Source: Aliiglaciecola sp. CAU 1673 (GTDB lineage Bacteria; Pseudomonadota; Gammaproteobacteria; Enterobacterales; Alteromonadaceae). Taken from it: 64,000 nucleotides of DNA. The stretch covers positions 62,001 through 126,000 of the forward strand of contig NZ_JARHUG010000010.1 in NCBI RefSeq assembly GCF_029223185.1, in the 5' to 3' direction. This document shows, in pieces, positions 53,468 to 63,049 of this stretch; position 1 is the stretch's first letter, and the number at the start of each line of letters is the position of its first letter. Made by a program: the position numbers and the translations under genes. The notes under the pieces are model-generated. The model had not been told where the DNA came from. It made no database searches and worked only from the letters and a program-made list of their open reading frames with translations.

Positions 53468-54016
53468 TTACTTAACCTGTTTGCGACGGGCAACTGTTAG
53501 TCCGGCCAGGGCCAGTAACATTAGCGCCCAAGCAGCAGGTTCTGGTACGGCATTTGCGTTAGCACGAACACTGACCGATTGTGCCAAATCAACAGCAACA
53601 TCTTCAAACGAGGAGTTAGAGAAGAGTGCATTGGCTAAACCAAAGTCAAAACTACCGGCCGCCAGTGCAGTAAATTTAATGCTGGCCACCAGAACATCTC
53701 CGGTAAGCGGCATGAAATCCACAAAGCCAAAGCCCAGGCCAGTACCGTTATCGAAAGCGCCAAAAGACAGTGCGCCAAACAGATCTGAACTGTCCAAAAA
53801 CGCATTTCCCATACCGTCATTGGCATAGCTGAACATGCTAGCGTCGAACAGCAAATCAAATTGGAAAGATGCTATATCCACCAAACCAGTGGCTTCGATA
53901 GTCAATGTCACTTCATCACCAACATTCACATCGATGTTATCCAGTGACAGATTGATCAAGGCCGCATTTGCATTGAAGCCCAGTACCAGTGCGCAAAGTG
54001 CAATAAATTTTTTCAT
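53468..54016 (-). CDS. Cohesin-like PEP-CTERM surface protein
   Basis: A 182-residue protein: signal peptide about 1-18 (FNANA), a single cohesin-like beta-sandwich about residues 20-150, and a PEP-CTERM tail (VPEPAAWALMLLALAGLTVARRK). The domain start INLSLDNIDVNVGDEVTLTIEATG and the following DIASFQFDLLFDASMFSY strands fit cohesin type I closely. Cohesins bind dockerins; the nuclease encoded 15 bases upstream ends in a dockerin-like pair. PEP-CTERM processing would anchor it at the outer surface, so it is a plausible docking station for the nuclease. That pairing is inference; cohesin-like domains can also act alone. Confidence 0.82.
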   Translation of the reverse strand: MKKFIALCALVLGFNANAALINLSLDNIDVNVGDEVTLTIEATGLVDIASFQFDLLFDASMFSYANDGMGNAFLDSSDLFGALSFGAFDNGTGLGFGFVDFMPLTGDVLVASIKFTALAAGSFDFGLANALFSNSSFEDVAVDLAQSVSVRANANAVPEPAAWALMLLALAGLTVARRKQVK

Positions 54017-54031
54017 TGTTAGTACTCCAGA

Positions 54032-57000
54032 TTAAAGAACGCGGCAGCCATTCAGGTTGCAAAGGCTCATCATCACCTGAGCATCCTTCACGTTTACAAT
54101 ACCGTCTTCATTCAGGTCAAAGGCCATATCAATTTGCTCTTTCTTAGCAATTGCGCGGATAAGGCCGTTTACGTCATTGCGATCCACATCATAGTCGCCG
54201 TCCCAGTCACCACGCACAGGTTCACGGTTGAGTTGCAGGCTGATGATCACCGGATCATGGTCAGACACACGGTAAGCATCCGGGGCATAGAAGTCATTTA
54301 CCTGAGTGGCAGACTTAAACTCAGTGTTGTAATCAAGAATACGCGGCTCGTCGGCGTTAATATGCCATTCGGTCACATCCAGCACCTGAGCAAGCAGGTT
54401 GCTTGACGCCAGGGCATGGTCCAGATAACCGGCCTGGCCGCCAAACACATAGGAATATCCCGTGGCACCGACAAATTCACTGATCAGGTTGGTAAAACCT
54501 GCGCTGCCAAGGGCCATGATTGGATCTTCTTTGGCATAGGCGTTGAGGTCACCGATGATCAGTTGATCTTTGTCCTTGCTCAGGCTTGGCTCTGATTGCA
54601 ACCAGGCAGTCAATGTTTGCGCTTGCGCTACACGTGAGGCGTTGTAACAACCCTGGCCATCGTTCTGGTCCTGGTCGGCACCACTTGCACCACCACAGCC
54701 CTTAGACTTGAAGTGGTTTACAGCAACAGTCAGCTCACCCAGGCTGTCTTTACCGAGGAAACGCTGTGCCAATGGCGGACGGCTGAATACCGCATCGGTG
54801 TTAATCAGCGCATTGCCCACCAACTCCACAGATGTGGTGTCGTACAGCATACCCACGGCAATAGCGTCAGTACCGATAGGGCCACCGGCGTTAACAAAGG
54901 CGTAGCGGGCTTCACCCAAACGGGCATTAACCGCAGCCACCAACTGGGCAATAGCACTGTTCCCGCCGTAGCCATCGTTTTCGATTTCCATCAAACCGAT
55001 TATGTCAGCATCCATGGCCACCAGGGCAGATACCAGTTTATCCAACTGACGAGTGTACTCTTGTGCAGTATCAGCACCGCGAGCAGTCGGGAAACCACCG
55101 CCTTGACCATCACCGTTAAAGAAGTTCAGCACGTTAAGGCTGGCAATTTTCAGGTTGCCTTGTGCTAACTCAGGTGCGGCTGTGCGGGCATTGGCCTGTA
55201 CAAAAGTAGGTGCCTGGGTGGGAACCACACGGTACTCGTTGAAGTTATAGTCCACCACACCGGTCAGGCTGGTCACCATATCGCCGGTGCGCAGGGTATT
55301 GCTGGCAGACAAACCACCAGTGGGGTAAATCACATTGACAGGGTTTTGACCGCTTACGCCATCGTCCAGCAGGATGCGATTCAAGGTATTTTGTGCAGCC
55401 AATGCTTGCGCTTCGGCTGAACCTGGCAAATGCAAATTAGTAGGAATATAAACACGACCATTGGACAACGTCACTTCACCGTAACGGCCCAGGTTGTAGT
55501 TATCGGTCACAGTCAGGTTTTGCTCAAAGGTCACCAACATGCCTTCCAGTGCTTCAGCGCTGCTGGCATTAGCAAATGGCAGACTAACCACAGCAGGCGA
55601 TACCGCAGCAGCTCCGCAATCCAGGGCGGCTTCCGATTGGGCCAGCTGAGTCTTGTTATAGAATTCAGCCACATTACCCATTACCCGCACTAAGGTGCCT
55701 TCAACTGGCAGGCCAGTGCTGCTGTTGGTGTATACAAACAAGCCTTCAGAGGTGTTGCCATTGGCATCCTGATCGGCGGCTTCTTCCTGAACGAAGTATC
55801 CTCTGAGGTTAGGGAAAGAAGCAGTAACCACGGCTTCAACAATCGCAGACTGGTTCAGCAACGGAGAGGCGTCACCTTCACCTTGAATAGCGCTAATCAA
55901 TGTGGCGCTATCGCCGCACTGCCCTAGGCCGGATACGGGTGGCTCACCACTGTCATCGCCATGGTGACGACCCAAGTCAGAAAATACGTTGGTGCCAAGA
56001 TTAGTCCATTCATCACTGTAGCTGAAGGCATTGCTGGAATCGGTGTCACCAGTGATGATGCCTTGGTTTCTGACCAAAGACACGTCTTTGGCAAAATCAG
56101 CACCATTACCCACCTGACCAAAGCTGTCTACCAGCTCACCGTCTTTGCGCAGTTCCAGAACGTCATTACCGTTAAAATTGGTCACGCCAGAAGTAATATT
56201 GGCCTTGTCCAGTATCTCCTGAATGGAACCCGAGTTGGCAATAACGTAAGTCTGACCAGCCTCCAACGAACCGCTTAGGCTCAAGGTGGTACCGGCAGTA
56301 GTAGAACCATTGATATACAACAGCACTTGATAGCTGCTCAAATCGATAGCTGAAGTACCGGCGTTGTAAAGTTCGATGGCTTTGTTGTTACCGCCAGCGC
56401 CTTCAACGTACTCGGAAAAGATCAAGCGCTCAACCACAGGCTCTGGATCAACGGTACCGATCGTGAATGTCTTGGATGGAAAGGGTATAACGGCACTGGC
56501 ATTATCAGTTTGGCCATCCAGAGCGTCTTTGCCGCTGAATTCCCAGTTTGAAGGGACAAACTCACTACCGTCAGCGCCCGTGTCGCTAACACGATAGACC
56601 CAACCGTCGGTATGAGCCCAGGATGGGCTGCTCGCCCAACTGATTTCACCAAAAGTATCAACTACAGCACCATCGCAAAACAGCTCAATGGCGTCATCAC
56701 CGTTAACGTTTACTGCACTTACATTGGCAAAATCAGGCGCGAAACCGAAAAAGTTAGTGAATCCAGTACTCTCAGATGCAACATATAAGAAGGTGCCTGC
56801 ACTAACGGCTACCGCGGGAAAAGTATACTCTTGACCGTCAGTTCCGCCGCCATTATTGGCAGAACCCACGCCACAACGGCTGAGGTCAGCAATATCTTGA
56901 GGCACGAAAATTTCAATCGCTTTAGGTACACCGCCGGTCAATGGTCCGTCGATGACCCCCGTTAAGATGAGGTTGTTTGCAGCTACTGGCAATGAGTGCA

Positions 57001-57046
57001 TGGACGCCAAAATGGCAGCCGACAGCACTGTGAGTTTGGTTTTCAT
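54032..57046 (-). CDS. Secreted ExeM/NucH-type nuclease with dockerin tail
   Basis: A 1004-residue exported nuclease (signal peptide about 1-23). Two lamin-tail-like beta domains come first (about 25-180 and 205-340; AIEIFVPQDIADLS and AIELYNAGTSAIDLS). An OB-fold region follows (about 375-590), then the endonuclease/exonuclease/phosphatase domain (about 600-930) with catalytic segments IASLNVLNFFN, GLMEIENDG, VNHFKSKGC, LIIGDLNAYA and YRVSDHDPVI. It should degrade extracellular DNA for phosphate and nucleosides. The last 60 residues hold two calcium-loop repeats, GDWDGDYDVDRNDV and DLNEDGIVNVKDA, a dockerin I pattern, ending CNLNGC. ATG at 57046 with AGGA six bases away. Next on the strand is the cohesin gene. 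Confidence 0.92.
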   Translation of the reverse strand: MKTKLTVLSAAILASMHSLPVAANNLILTGVIDGPLTGGVPKAIEIFVPQDIADLSRCGVGSANNGGGTDGQEYTFPAVAVSAGTFLYVASESTGFTNFFGFAPDFANVSAVNVNGDDAIELFCDGAVVDTFGEISWASSPSWAHTDGWVYRVSDTGADGSEFVPSNWEFSGKDALDGQTDNASAVIPFPSKTFTIGTVDPEPVVERLIFSEYVEGAGGNNKAIELYNAGTSAIDLSSYQVLLYINGSTTAGTTLSLSGSLEAGQTYVIANSGSIQEILDKANITSGVTNFNGNDVLELRKDGELVDSFGQVGNGADFAKDVSLVRNQGIITGDTDSSNAFSYSDEWTNLGTNVFSDLGRHHGDDSGEPPVSGLGQCGDSATLISAIQGEGDASPLLNQSAIVEAVVTASFPNLRGYFVQEEAADQDANGNTSEGLFVYTNSSTGLPVEGTLVRVMGNVAEFYNKTQLAQSEAALDCGAAAVSPAVVSLPFANASSAEALEGMLVTFEQNLTVTDNYNLGRYGEVTLSNGRVYIPTNLHLPGSAEAQALAAQNTLNRILLDDGVSGQNPVNVIYPTGGLSASNTLRTGDMVTSLTGVVDYNFNEYRVVPTQAPTFVQANARTAAPELAQGNLKIASLNVLNFFNGDGQGGGFPTARGADTAQEYTRQLDKLVSALVAMDADIIGLMEIENDGYGGNSAIAQLVAAVNARLGEARYAFVNAGGPIGTDAIAVGMLYDTTSVELVGNALINTDAVFSRPPLAQRFLGKDSLGELTVAVNHFKSKGCGGASGADQDQNDGQGCYNASRVAQAQTLTAWLQSEPSLSKDKDQLIIGDLNAYAKEDPIMALGSAGFTNLISEFVGATGYSYVFGGQAGYLDHALASSNLLAQVLDVTEWHINADEPRILDYNTEFKSATQVNDFYAPDAYRVSDHDPVIISLQLNREPVRGDWDGDYDVDRNDVNGLIRAIAKKEQIDMAFDLNEDGIVNVKDAQVMMSLCNLNGCRVL

Positions 57047-57442
57047 AGGGGTTCCTTTGCTCTTTCTAATACGGATTCTTATGCACCAAGGCGTTGCAGC
57101 TTCAAGCACCGGCGCGGCGACAAAACGTATTAAATTGTGAACATTGGTATTAAAACAGGAAGACTTCGATAGAATTCATAACTTCTTGTACATATAACTT
57201 ATTAATCAATTAGTTATGAGTTAAAAGTAAACTTACTCAAATCGATAAGTAAGCTTATTAGGGGATCGATGCTGGTTTTGCCTTATACAAATTGTACAAA
57301 AAGACGGCCAAGCCCTTGCCTTACAAAAATATGACAAGGATTGGCCGCAAAAGGTCACCACGCCATGTAGCGCGGGGAACAGGAAAGGTTTGAAGACTTT
57401 TGTGCTAAACCTCAGGAGAAATGTGCCTATTTGCTTGGAAAA
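57047..57442. other. Gene-free region upstream of the nuclease
   Basis: A 396-base gap with no plausible gene. It holds the terminator of the dipeptidase gene on one side and the AT-rich promoter region of the nuclease on the other (57150-57290), including loose dyads such as TAACT/AGTTA around 57197-57218. No single promoter can be fixed by eye. Confidence 0.6.
57299..57347 (-). terminator. Probable terminator of the isoaspartyl dipeptidase gene
   Basis: CGGCCAAGCCCTTG and CAAGGATTGGCCG form an imperfect 13-bp stem around a 15-base AT-rich loop, followed on the minus strand by TCTTTTTG. It lies about 95 bases after the dipeptidase stop. The long loop makes it less than canonical. Confidence 0.6.
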
Positions 57443-58612
57443 TCAGCTAAATGTCCCTCTTTTAAGCAGTCCTCCCTGACTCATCAGTAATTGTCCTTTA
57501 GCCAGCACACTGTGAATTTGCAAAGAATCGTCCACCAGTAATAAATCCGCGTCAGCGCCGACCTCAATTCGGCCCTTACTGGATAGCTTTAGCAAATCCG
57601 CCACGGATAAGGTGACGCTTGCCAACGCACTCTCCAATGGAACTTGATATTGTTGCACCGCTTCTCGCACCGCCTCCCACAAACTGGATACCCTGCCGAC
57701 TTCCAAGCCGGTTAATCGTCCTTGCTTATCAAATACCGGCAAGCTGGCATTACCATCAGAGCTCATGGTCAATTGACTGACATCAATGCCTTGTTGCAAT
57801 GCAAAAGCCAGAGCCTGTGCGGCTGGGATCTCCCCCTCTGCCACAAACTGAGCATTGGTGCTGCTGGTAAAATCAATAACACCACCGCGCCGACACCACT
57901 GAACGCCAGCCTCAAGTAGCGATTGATTGCGGTTAATATGGGTTGGATAAAACTGTCTGGGAGGTAGCTCAGATTGCTCCACAGCTTGATGCAACAGCGC
58001 CAAATACCGGTCTCCCTCGCCTACATGCACACTGACAATACCCGCCTTGCCGGATAGCATACCGCCAACCCTTGCATCGCTGGCCAGGCGCAGCAGCTCT
58101 TGCAATGTAGGCTGCGAAGAGCGGTGATCGGATATGGCCACTTCCCCCACTCCGATAAACTTATCGATAAGTACAATATCATCCATGACGGAGTTCGTGA
58201 GTGTGCGCACCGGCACCTGATAAGAGCCGGTATAGCAATAGGTGCTTAGTCCTTCTGATTCCAGTGCCCTGGCCTTTGCCAACATATCAGGCAAGGTGCG
58301 GGTAACCGCATCTGTGCCAAGAGCCGCCACCAGAGTTGTGACGCCGCCAATAATGGCATCTTCCAGATTCATTTGCGGCGTGCGCGTATGAAAGCCGCCT
58401 TCCCCACCGCCGCCGCTGATATGCACCAGACTGTCTACTAAACCAGGTAATAGTTTCAGGCCATGACCATCGATTATCTGACAATGGACAGACGGCATCT
58501 GGCTCTCCTGTTCCATGGCGGCCACTTTGCCATCACACAAAAGCACATCCAATCTGCCCATCGGCGTCGGCGAAAATATCTCTGCGCCCTTTATTAGTTT
58601 TATAAAACTCAT
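57443..58612 (-). CDS. iadA: Isoaspartyl dipeptidase IadA-like, variant metal motif
   Basis: A 389-residue amidohydrolase of the beta-aspartyl-peptidase family, cleaving beta-Asp-X dipeptides. Family segments are GGGGEGGFHTRTPQM, GVTTLVAALGTD, IGVGEVAISDHRSSQPT, PTHINRNQSLLEAG and LTMSSDGNASLPVFD with its catalytic Asp. The first metal motif, normally HxH (DSHVHI), reads DSLVHI because CTG replaces a His codon, so one zinc ligand is missing. Start placed at the ATG at 58612, overlapping the transporter stop by four bases. Linked to a YfcC-type carrier and a TonB-dependent receptor, it fits a beta-aspartyl-dipeptide uptake route. Whether the enzyme is active needs proof. Confidence 0.88.
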   Translation of the reverse strand: MSFIKLIKGAEIFSPTPMGRLDVLLCDGKVAAMEQESQMPSVHCQIIDGHGLKLLPGLVDSLVHISGGGGEGGFHTRTPQMNLEDAIIGGVTTLVAALGTDAVTRTLPDMLAKARALESEGLSTYCYTGSYQVPVRTLTNSVMDDIVLIDKFIGVGEVAISDHRSSQPTLQELLRLASDARVGGMLSGKAGIVSVHVGEGDRYLALLHQAVEQSELPPRQFYPTHINRNQSLLEAGVQWCRRGGVIDFTSSTNAQFVAEGEIPAAQALAFALQQGIDVSQLTMSSDGNASLPVFDKQGRLTGLEVGRVSSLWEAVREAVQQYQVPLESALASVTLSVADLLKLSSKGRIEVGADADLLLVDDSLQIHSVLAKGQLLMSQGGLLKRGTFS

Positions 58613-60123
58613 TGCAAATCCAATCCTACCGCCAGCAACATGGCCGTGGCGGCCATACACATCAAACAAACCACCGGTCGCCAGGCAAATCTTGCCCACA
58701 CCGACCAATCAATACGGGCCACGCCCAAGCAGCCAATCAAGGAAGCCGAAGTGGGGATAATCGTGTTGGTCAGCCCATCACCCAGTTGAAAGGCCAGAAC
58801 TGCGGTCTGCCGCGACACACCGACTAAATCGGACAGGGGCGCCATCAAGGGCATGGTCAGCGCAGCCTGCCCTGAGCCAGAGGCGATAAAGAAATTAAAC
58901 ACCGACTGAAACACAAACATAAATAAGGCGGCTGCCCACTCAGATACGCCTGCCACTGCTTCGCCCGCATAGTAAAGAAGGGTATTCAGAACCGAGTATT
59001 GGCTGGCGTCATCTCCGCCCAAAATCAGCACCACCCCTTTGGCCATTCCCACAATCAGAGCAGCAGGCAGCAAATCTTTGGCGCCCTGCACAAAGGCCTC
59101 GGAGGCACCGTTTGCACTCATACGTCTGCCGATGATGGCGGTCAGGGCAATCAAGATACCAATGGCAAAAAACTGACTGGCAATCTGCGGAATATAGTAT
59201 TGTCTGGCGGTCACTCCCCAAATCACCCAAATCACGCCTATCAATAACTCAACAAGGATCAGGCTATCCAAAGCGCCGAAGCGAGCCTCATTTGTTACCC
59301 CGCCTTTGTCATGTAAGGCACGAAAATAGGCGTCCGAGTGATAAGTAAGGCTGCTTTTGGGATTGGCTTTGACCTTATTGCTGTAATGCAAGGTGAAGAG
59401 CATACCTGCCAGGGTAAAGACGGCCCACATGGCCATTCTAAAACCACTGCCAGAGAGCAGCGGCACGCCTGCAATCCCCTGCGCAATGGCCACACTGAAA
59501 GGGTTCATCCAGGAGGTGGCAAAGCCGATTTGCGTAGCAATATAGGTGATAAGCACCGCCGTGATGCCATCGTACCCCAGGGCAATAATCAGTGGCGTAA
59601 GCAGTATACAAAAGGCAATGGCCTCTTCACCCATACCAAAAATAGCACCGCCCAAAGAGAACAATAGAAACAGTAGCGGCAACATCAGTTGCTGTAATTT
59701 TTGGCTTTTGGCAATAAGGGCGCGAACGCCATTATTGACTGCACCGGTTGCCATAATGATGCCAAAAGCACCACCCACCACCAGCACAAAGGCCACCACG
59801 CCAATGGCAGAGCCCCATTTGCTGCCGGATACCATGCCCTCAAAAGCGTAATTAAAGAAGCCCTGGCTACCTTCTTCGGCAAAAATCGCGGCGCCGACAG
59901 ATTCTTCAGCCAGCCGGAAACTGCCCGGCACAATCTGCGTGCGGTTACTGCCCTCCAAGACCTGCGTATCAAAAGCACCAGCCGGGATCCAATGAGTGAG
60001 CATGGTGGCAACCACCATCACTATAAAAAGGATAACAAAGGCATCGGGCATGCGACTGGCAAGAGATGAAGCATGCTCTGGCACCGCAGGCGTTTCAGCC
60101 TGTGCCCCATGTTGAGTTTGCAT
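58609..60123 (-). CDS. YfcC-type C4-dicarboxylate/dipeptide carrier
   Basis: A 504-residue inner-membrane protein with about 12-13 helices, of the YfcC/DcuC-like family. N-terminal RMPDAFVILFIVMVVATMLTHWIPAGAF, GIIMATGAVNNGVRALI, GGAIFGMGEEAIAFCILLTPL and SGSGQAALTMPLMAPLSDLVGVSRQ define it. Family substrates are poorly known; arginine, dicarboxylates and short peptides have been suggested. Here the link to an isoaspartyl dipeptidase (four-base overlap) and a TonB-dependent receptor upstream points to beta-aspartyl dipeptides. ATG at 60123 with GGAG six bases away. Confidence 0.88.
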   Translation of the reverse strand: MQTQHGAQAETPAVPEHASSLASRMPDAFVILFIVMVVATMLTHWIPAGAFDTQVLEGSNRTQIVPGSFRLAEESVGAAIFAEEGSQGFFNYAFEGMVSGSKWGSAIGVVAFVLVVGGAFGIIMATGAVNNGVRALIAKSQKLQQLMLPLLFLLFSLGGAIFGMGEEAIAFCILLTPLIIALGYDGITAVLITYIATQIGFATSWMNPFSVAIAQGIAGVPLLSGSGFRMAMWAVFTLAGMLFTLHYSNKVKANPKSSLTYHSDAYFRALHDKGGVTNEARFGALDSLILVELLIGVIWVIWGVTARQYYIPQIASQFFAIGILIALTAIIGRRMSANGASEAFVQGAKDLLPAALIVGMAKGVVLILGGDDASQYSVLNTLLYYAGEAVAGVSEWAAALFMFVFQSVFNFFIASGSGQAALTMPLMAPLSDLVGVSRQTAVLAFQLGDGLTNTIIPTSASLIGCLGVARIDWSVWARFAWRPVVCLMCMAATAMLLAVGLDLQ

Positions 60124-60151
60124 AGACGACTCCACTTTTTCTATAAACATG

Positions 60152-60174
60152 CCGGGCAGGTGCAACCTGCCCGG
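60152..60174 (-). other. Intercistronic hairpin between receptor and carrier genes
   Basis: CCGGGCAGGT and ACCTGCCCGG make a perfect 10-bp stem with a three-base loop, 11 bases after the receptor stop codon and 29 bases before the carrier start. No U-tract follows, so it is not an ordinary terminator; it may protect the receptor mRNA's 3' end and lower expression of the genes downstream. Confidence 0.7.
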
Positions 60175-60184
60175 TTAGCCTCTT

Positions 60185-63049
60185 TTAGAAACGATAGGCA
60201 ATATCCAGTTTATAGAAAGTACCCAGAGTACTGTGGTTAAAATGATCGACATTGGCGCTGGTGCCATAGGCAGTTGGCGCATCGCGATCAAAGAGGTTAT
60301 CCACCGACAGAGTTAGTGTGGCGTTTGTAGATAGATCCACACCGGCGTAAACATCCCATACGGTCCATGAAGGAACGCGGCGCATATTGTTGATGCCAAG
60401 TCGCTCAAAGTCAGCATCGGTCAGCCCTTCCACGTCGTCTTTATAGTCAGAGGTATAGCGAGCCGTCAAACCTGCAAACCAGTCGCCGCTCGACCATTTC
60501 ACTTTGGCCGTGGCGATGGTTTCAGGGTAGCGGAAGCTGTCGGCCAGCTCTTCGGTTTCGGCCAACGGTGACAGCTGACGTTCAAAGCCCAGTAAATGGG
60601 TAACATCGGCCATCAAGGTCCAACCACCGAGGTATTGGGTAAAGGTCAAGTCCAGACCATGGGTTTCCTGACGTCCGAGATTTTCCAGTTGGATAGCCAC
60701 ATCACCGTCCAGGCGACTGTTGAGATCGCCCACCCCGTCGATACAGCCCTCAAAGCCAACGCCGAGCTCGCCAGCCGGAACCGGTCCACATTTACGCAAA
60801 GAAGGATCGGTTAAGGAGCGCAGTAAGAAGAACTCACCATCGATACCAACAATATCCTCATGCTCAAAACGCCAGTAATCCAGGGTGATATCCATGTCTT
60901 CTGTGGGGCTGTAGGCGAAGCCGGCGTTGTAGCTGGTAGAGGTTTCGGCCTGCAGATCTTCATTGCCCACTTCTCGGGTGAGGATAGTGATATCAGATTC
61001 TTCGCCACTACAATAATTGCCCACGAATTCATCGCGGCACTGTAATCTGAAGCTGCTGAGTGTCACCTCAGCGCCGACCTGACTCAAAGACGGCGCCCTG
61101 AAAGAGGTAGCCCAAGAGGCCCGCAGGATCAGATCCTCACTGGCTTTGTAGCGCAGTGCCAGTTTGGGGTTAAAGTCACCGCCAAAGTCATCATAGTGAT
61201 CGTAGCGTCCAGCCACTTGCAGGTTCAGTGCTTCAGTGACAGGTACATGAAATTCGGCAAACAAACCGTAGGTGTTACGCTCTGCATCTGCTCCGGTAGA
61301 GCCAAAGCCAATCACACCGGGCTCATAATTATTTTGTGCAGTACCGCGGGCGATGGGATCAGGGCTGTCGCTGATTTCTTCGCGGCGATATTCGGCACCG
61401 AAAGCGGCGCTCAGAGCACCGGCTGGCAGCATCATCAAATCACCAGAAACACTGAAATCCGCAGTAAACAGCTTGGATTCGCCGTTTCTTGGCACCGCCT
61501 GATTTAACAGCGCCATGACCTCTTCACTGTTTTGTGCTTGTCCGGCGAAGGGGTTGTAATAAAGACCACCAGTGCTGGGACGACAGTCGGTGCTGCCGTC
61601 AGCACACAGCCTGCCGCGCAAGGCCGCTTCAAAACGTGCCCTATCGATGATCCCGGCCACGGCCCGTTGCTCAGACTCGGAATTGGAGTAACTTACCGCG
61701 CCCTTGTAGTACCAGTCGTCCCACTGCCCTTCCAAGCCAGTGACAAAGCGCAGGGTATCGGTTTTATTCTCCAGCGTACGGCCATCTGGGAAGCGGCCCC
61801 ACATCAGAAAGTAGGTGTCATCGACCACCGCTGCCAGGGTATCGTCATAACCGCTGGTGCCGTAGTAGTCGTGCAATCCGTCAATCGCATCACCGAAGTA
61901 GATGTAATCGAAGTTATCGACAATATTAAACAGTAAGCCGTCGCGGATATCTGCCGGCAAGCCCGGATGGGACAGGTCGAAACGCTCACCACTAAAAGGC
62001 GCACCGGTGGAATTGGCACTGGATTCGGTGCGACTTAGCATCACTTCCGTAAACCAGGTGGCGTCACCAAGCTCCACGTTCAAATTCAGGCCACCGGCCC
62101 ATTGCTCAAGGGCGGGATTGGTCGGCAGATATTGGTTTTGGTCGTATTCACAGTAAGCGCCAAAGCGTCCGGATTTGGTGAGTTCAGCCGGACAACCTTG
62201 CTCCACCAAGTCATCATAAAAAATGCCATAACGGGTTACGCCGCTGGCATCGGCATCTACCGGGCCGTCGAAGTTGATGGAAGGCCAGATGCCCTGTTGG
62301 CTGGGAAAAAATGAGTGCGCGGTTTCCTCGCGATCTCTGTCCATCAGCGGATTGCGCTTGTAGTAATCGGCAAAGGCGGTGATGTTGCCGCCATCAAAAT
62401 TGTGGCCAGCCACCAGATTGAGATTGTATTTGCCATCGTCGCTGCTGGCAGTGGAATCGCCATAACTGGCGTTAACCGCAACCCCATCGAAATCTTTCTT
62501 GAGGATGTAGTTGATCACCCCGGCTACCGCATCGGCTCCATAGGTTGCAGAGGCACCGGTGGCCAGGATCTCAATTCGCTCGATAGCAGCCAGTGGTATA
62601 GCATTCACATCCACGAAGTTTTCAAATTTATTGGCAAAAGAGCTGGCGGCAACCCGACGACCATTGATCAGTGTTAGGGTTGAAGCCGCGCCCAATCCAC
62701 GCAAAGAGGCTGCGGCCTGCCCTACCGGTGAGTCACCTTGCAGCGCGCCAGAAGTCGCAGTGGAGAAAGAGCCTGTACCGCCGCGGGTGACGGCGATGTC
62801 CTGTAGCAGTTCAGAGATAGAGCTGGCGCCGGATTGTTTGATGGCGTCGGCGCTGATGACCTGAAGCGGCTGGGCGCCTTCCATATCGACGCCTTTGATA
62901 TGGGTTCCGGTGATTTCGATGCGCTCAAGCGCCTTAACTTCGCCTTCCTGGGGCGCATCATCGGTGGTTTGGGCCAAAGCAAACTGGCCACTGCAAGTTA
63001 ATACCAGGCAAGCGCCGCCAAAAGCACGAGTGATTGCGTTAATTTTCAT
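60185..63049 (-). CDS. TonB-dependent outer-membrane receptor
   Basis: A 954-residue receptor: signal peptide about 1-27 (FALAQ), plug domain about 40-170 (ERIEITGTHIKGVDM start, LRGLGAASTLTLINGRRV, ERIEILATGASATYGADAVAGVINYIL) and a large beta-barrel ending in YKLDIAYRF with the required terminal Phe. It belongs to the long TonB receptors that import oligosaccharides or peptides in Alteromonadales. Position at the head of the carrier-dipeptidase operon and opposite a cyanophycinase-like gene suggests beta-Asp-Arg dipeptides as cargo. ATG at 63049 with AGGA six bases away. Confidence 0.93.
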   Translation of the reverse strand: MKINAITRAFGGACLVLTCSGQFALAQTTDDAPQEGEVKALERIEITGTHIKGVDMEGAQPLQVISADAIKQSGASSISELLQDIAVTRGGTGSFSTATSGALQGDSPVGQAAASLRGLGAASTLTLINGRRVAASSFANKFENFVDVNAIPLAAIERIEILATGASATYGADAVAGVINYILKKDFDGVAVNASYGDSTASSDDGKYNLNLVAGHNFDGGNITAFADYYKRNPLMDRDREETAHSFFPSQQGIWPSINFDGPVDADASGVTRYGIFYDDLVEQGCPAELTKSGRFGAYCEYDQNQYLPTNPALEQWAGGLNLNVELGDATWFTEVMLSRTESSANSTGAPFSGERFDLSHPGLPADIRDGLLFNIVDNFDYIYFGDAIDGLHDYYGTSGYDDTLAAVVDDTYFLMWGRFPDGRTLENKTDTLRFVTGLEGQWDDWYYKGAVSYSNSESEQRAVAGIIDRARFEAALRGRLCADGSTDCRPSTGGLYYNPFAGQAQNSEEVMALLNQAVPRNGESKLFTADFSVSGDLMMLPAGALSAAFGAEYRREEISDSPDPIARGTAQNNYEPGVIGFGSTGADAERNTYGLFAEFHVPVTEALNLQVAGRYDHYDDFGGDFNPKLALRYKASEDLILRASWATSFRAPSLSQVGAEVTLSSFRLQCRDEFVGNYCSGEESDITILTREVGNEDLQAETSTSYNAGFAYSPTEDMDITLDYWRFEHEDIVGIDGEFFLLRSLTDPSLRKCGPVPAGELGVGFEGCIDGVGDLNSRLDGDVAIQLENLGRQETHGLDLTFTQYLGGWTLMADVTHLLGFERQLSPLAETEELADSFRYPETIATAKVKWSSGDWFAGLTARYTSDYKDDVEGLTDADFERLGINNMRRVPSWTVWDVYAGVDLSTNATLTLSVDNLFDRDAPTAYGTSANVDHFNHSTLGTFYKLDIAYRF

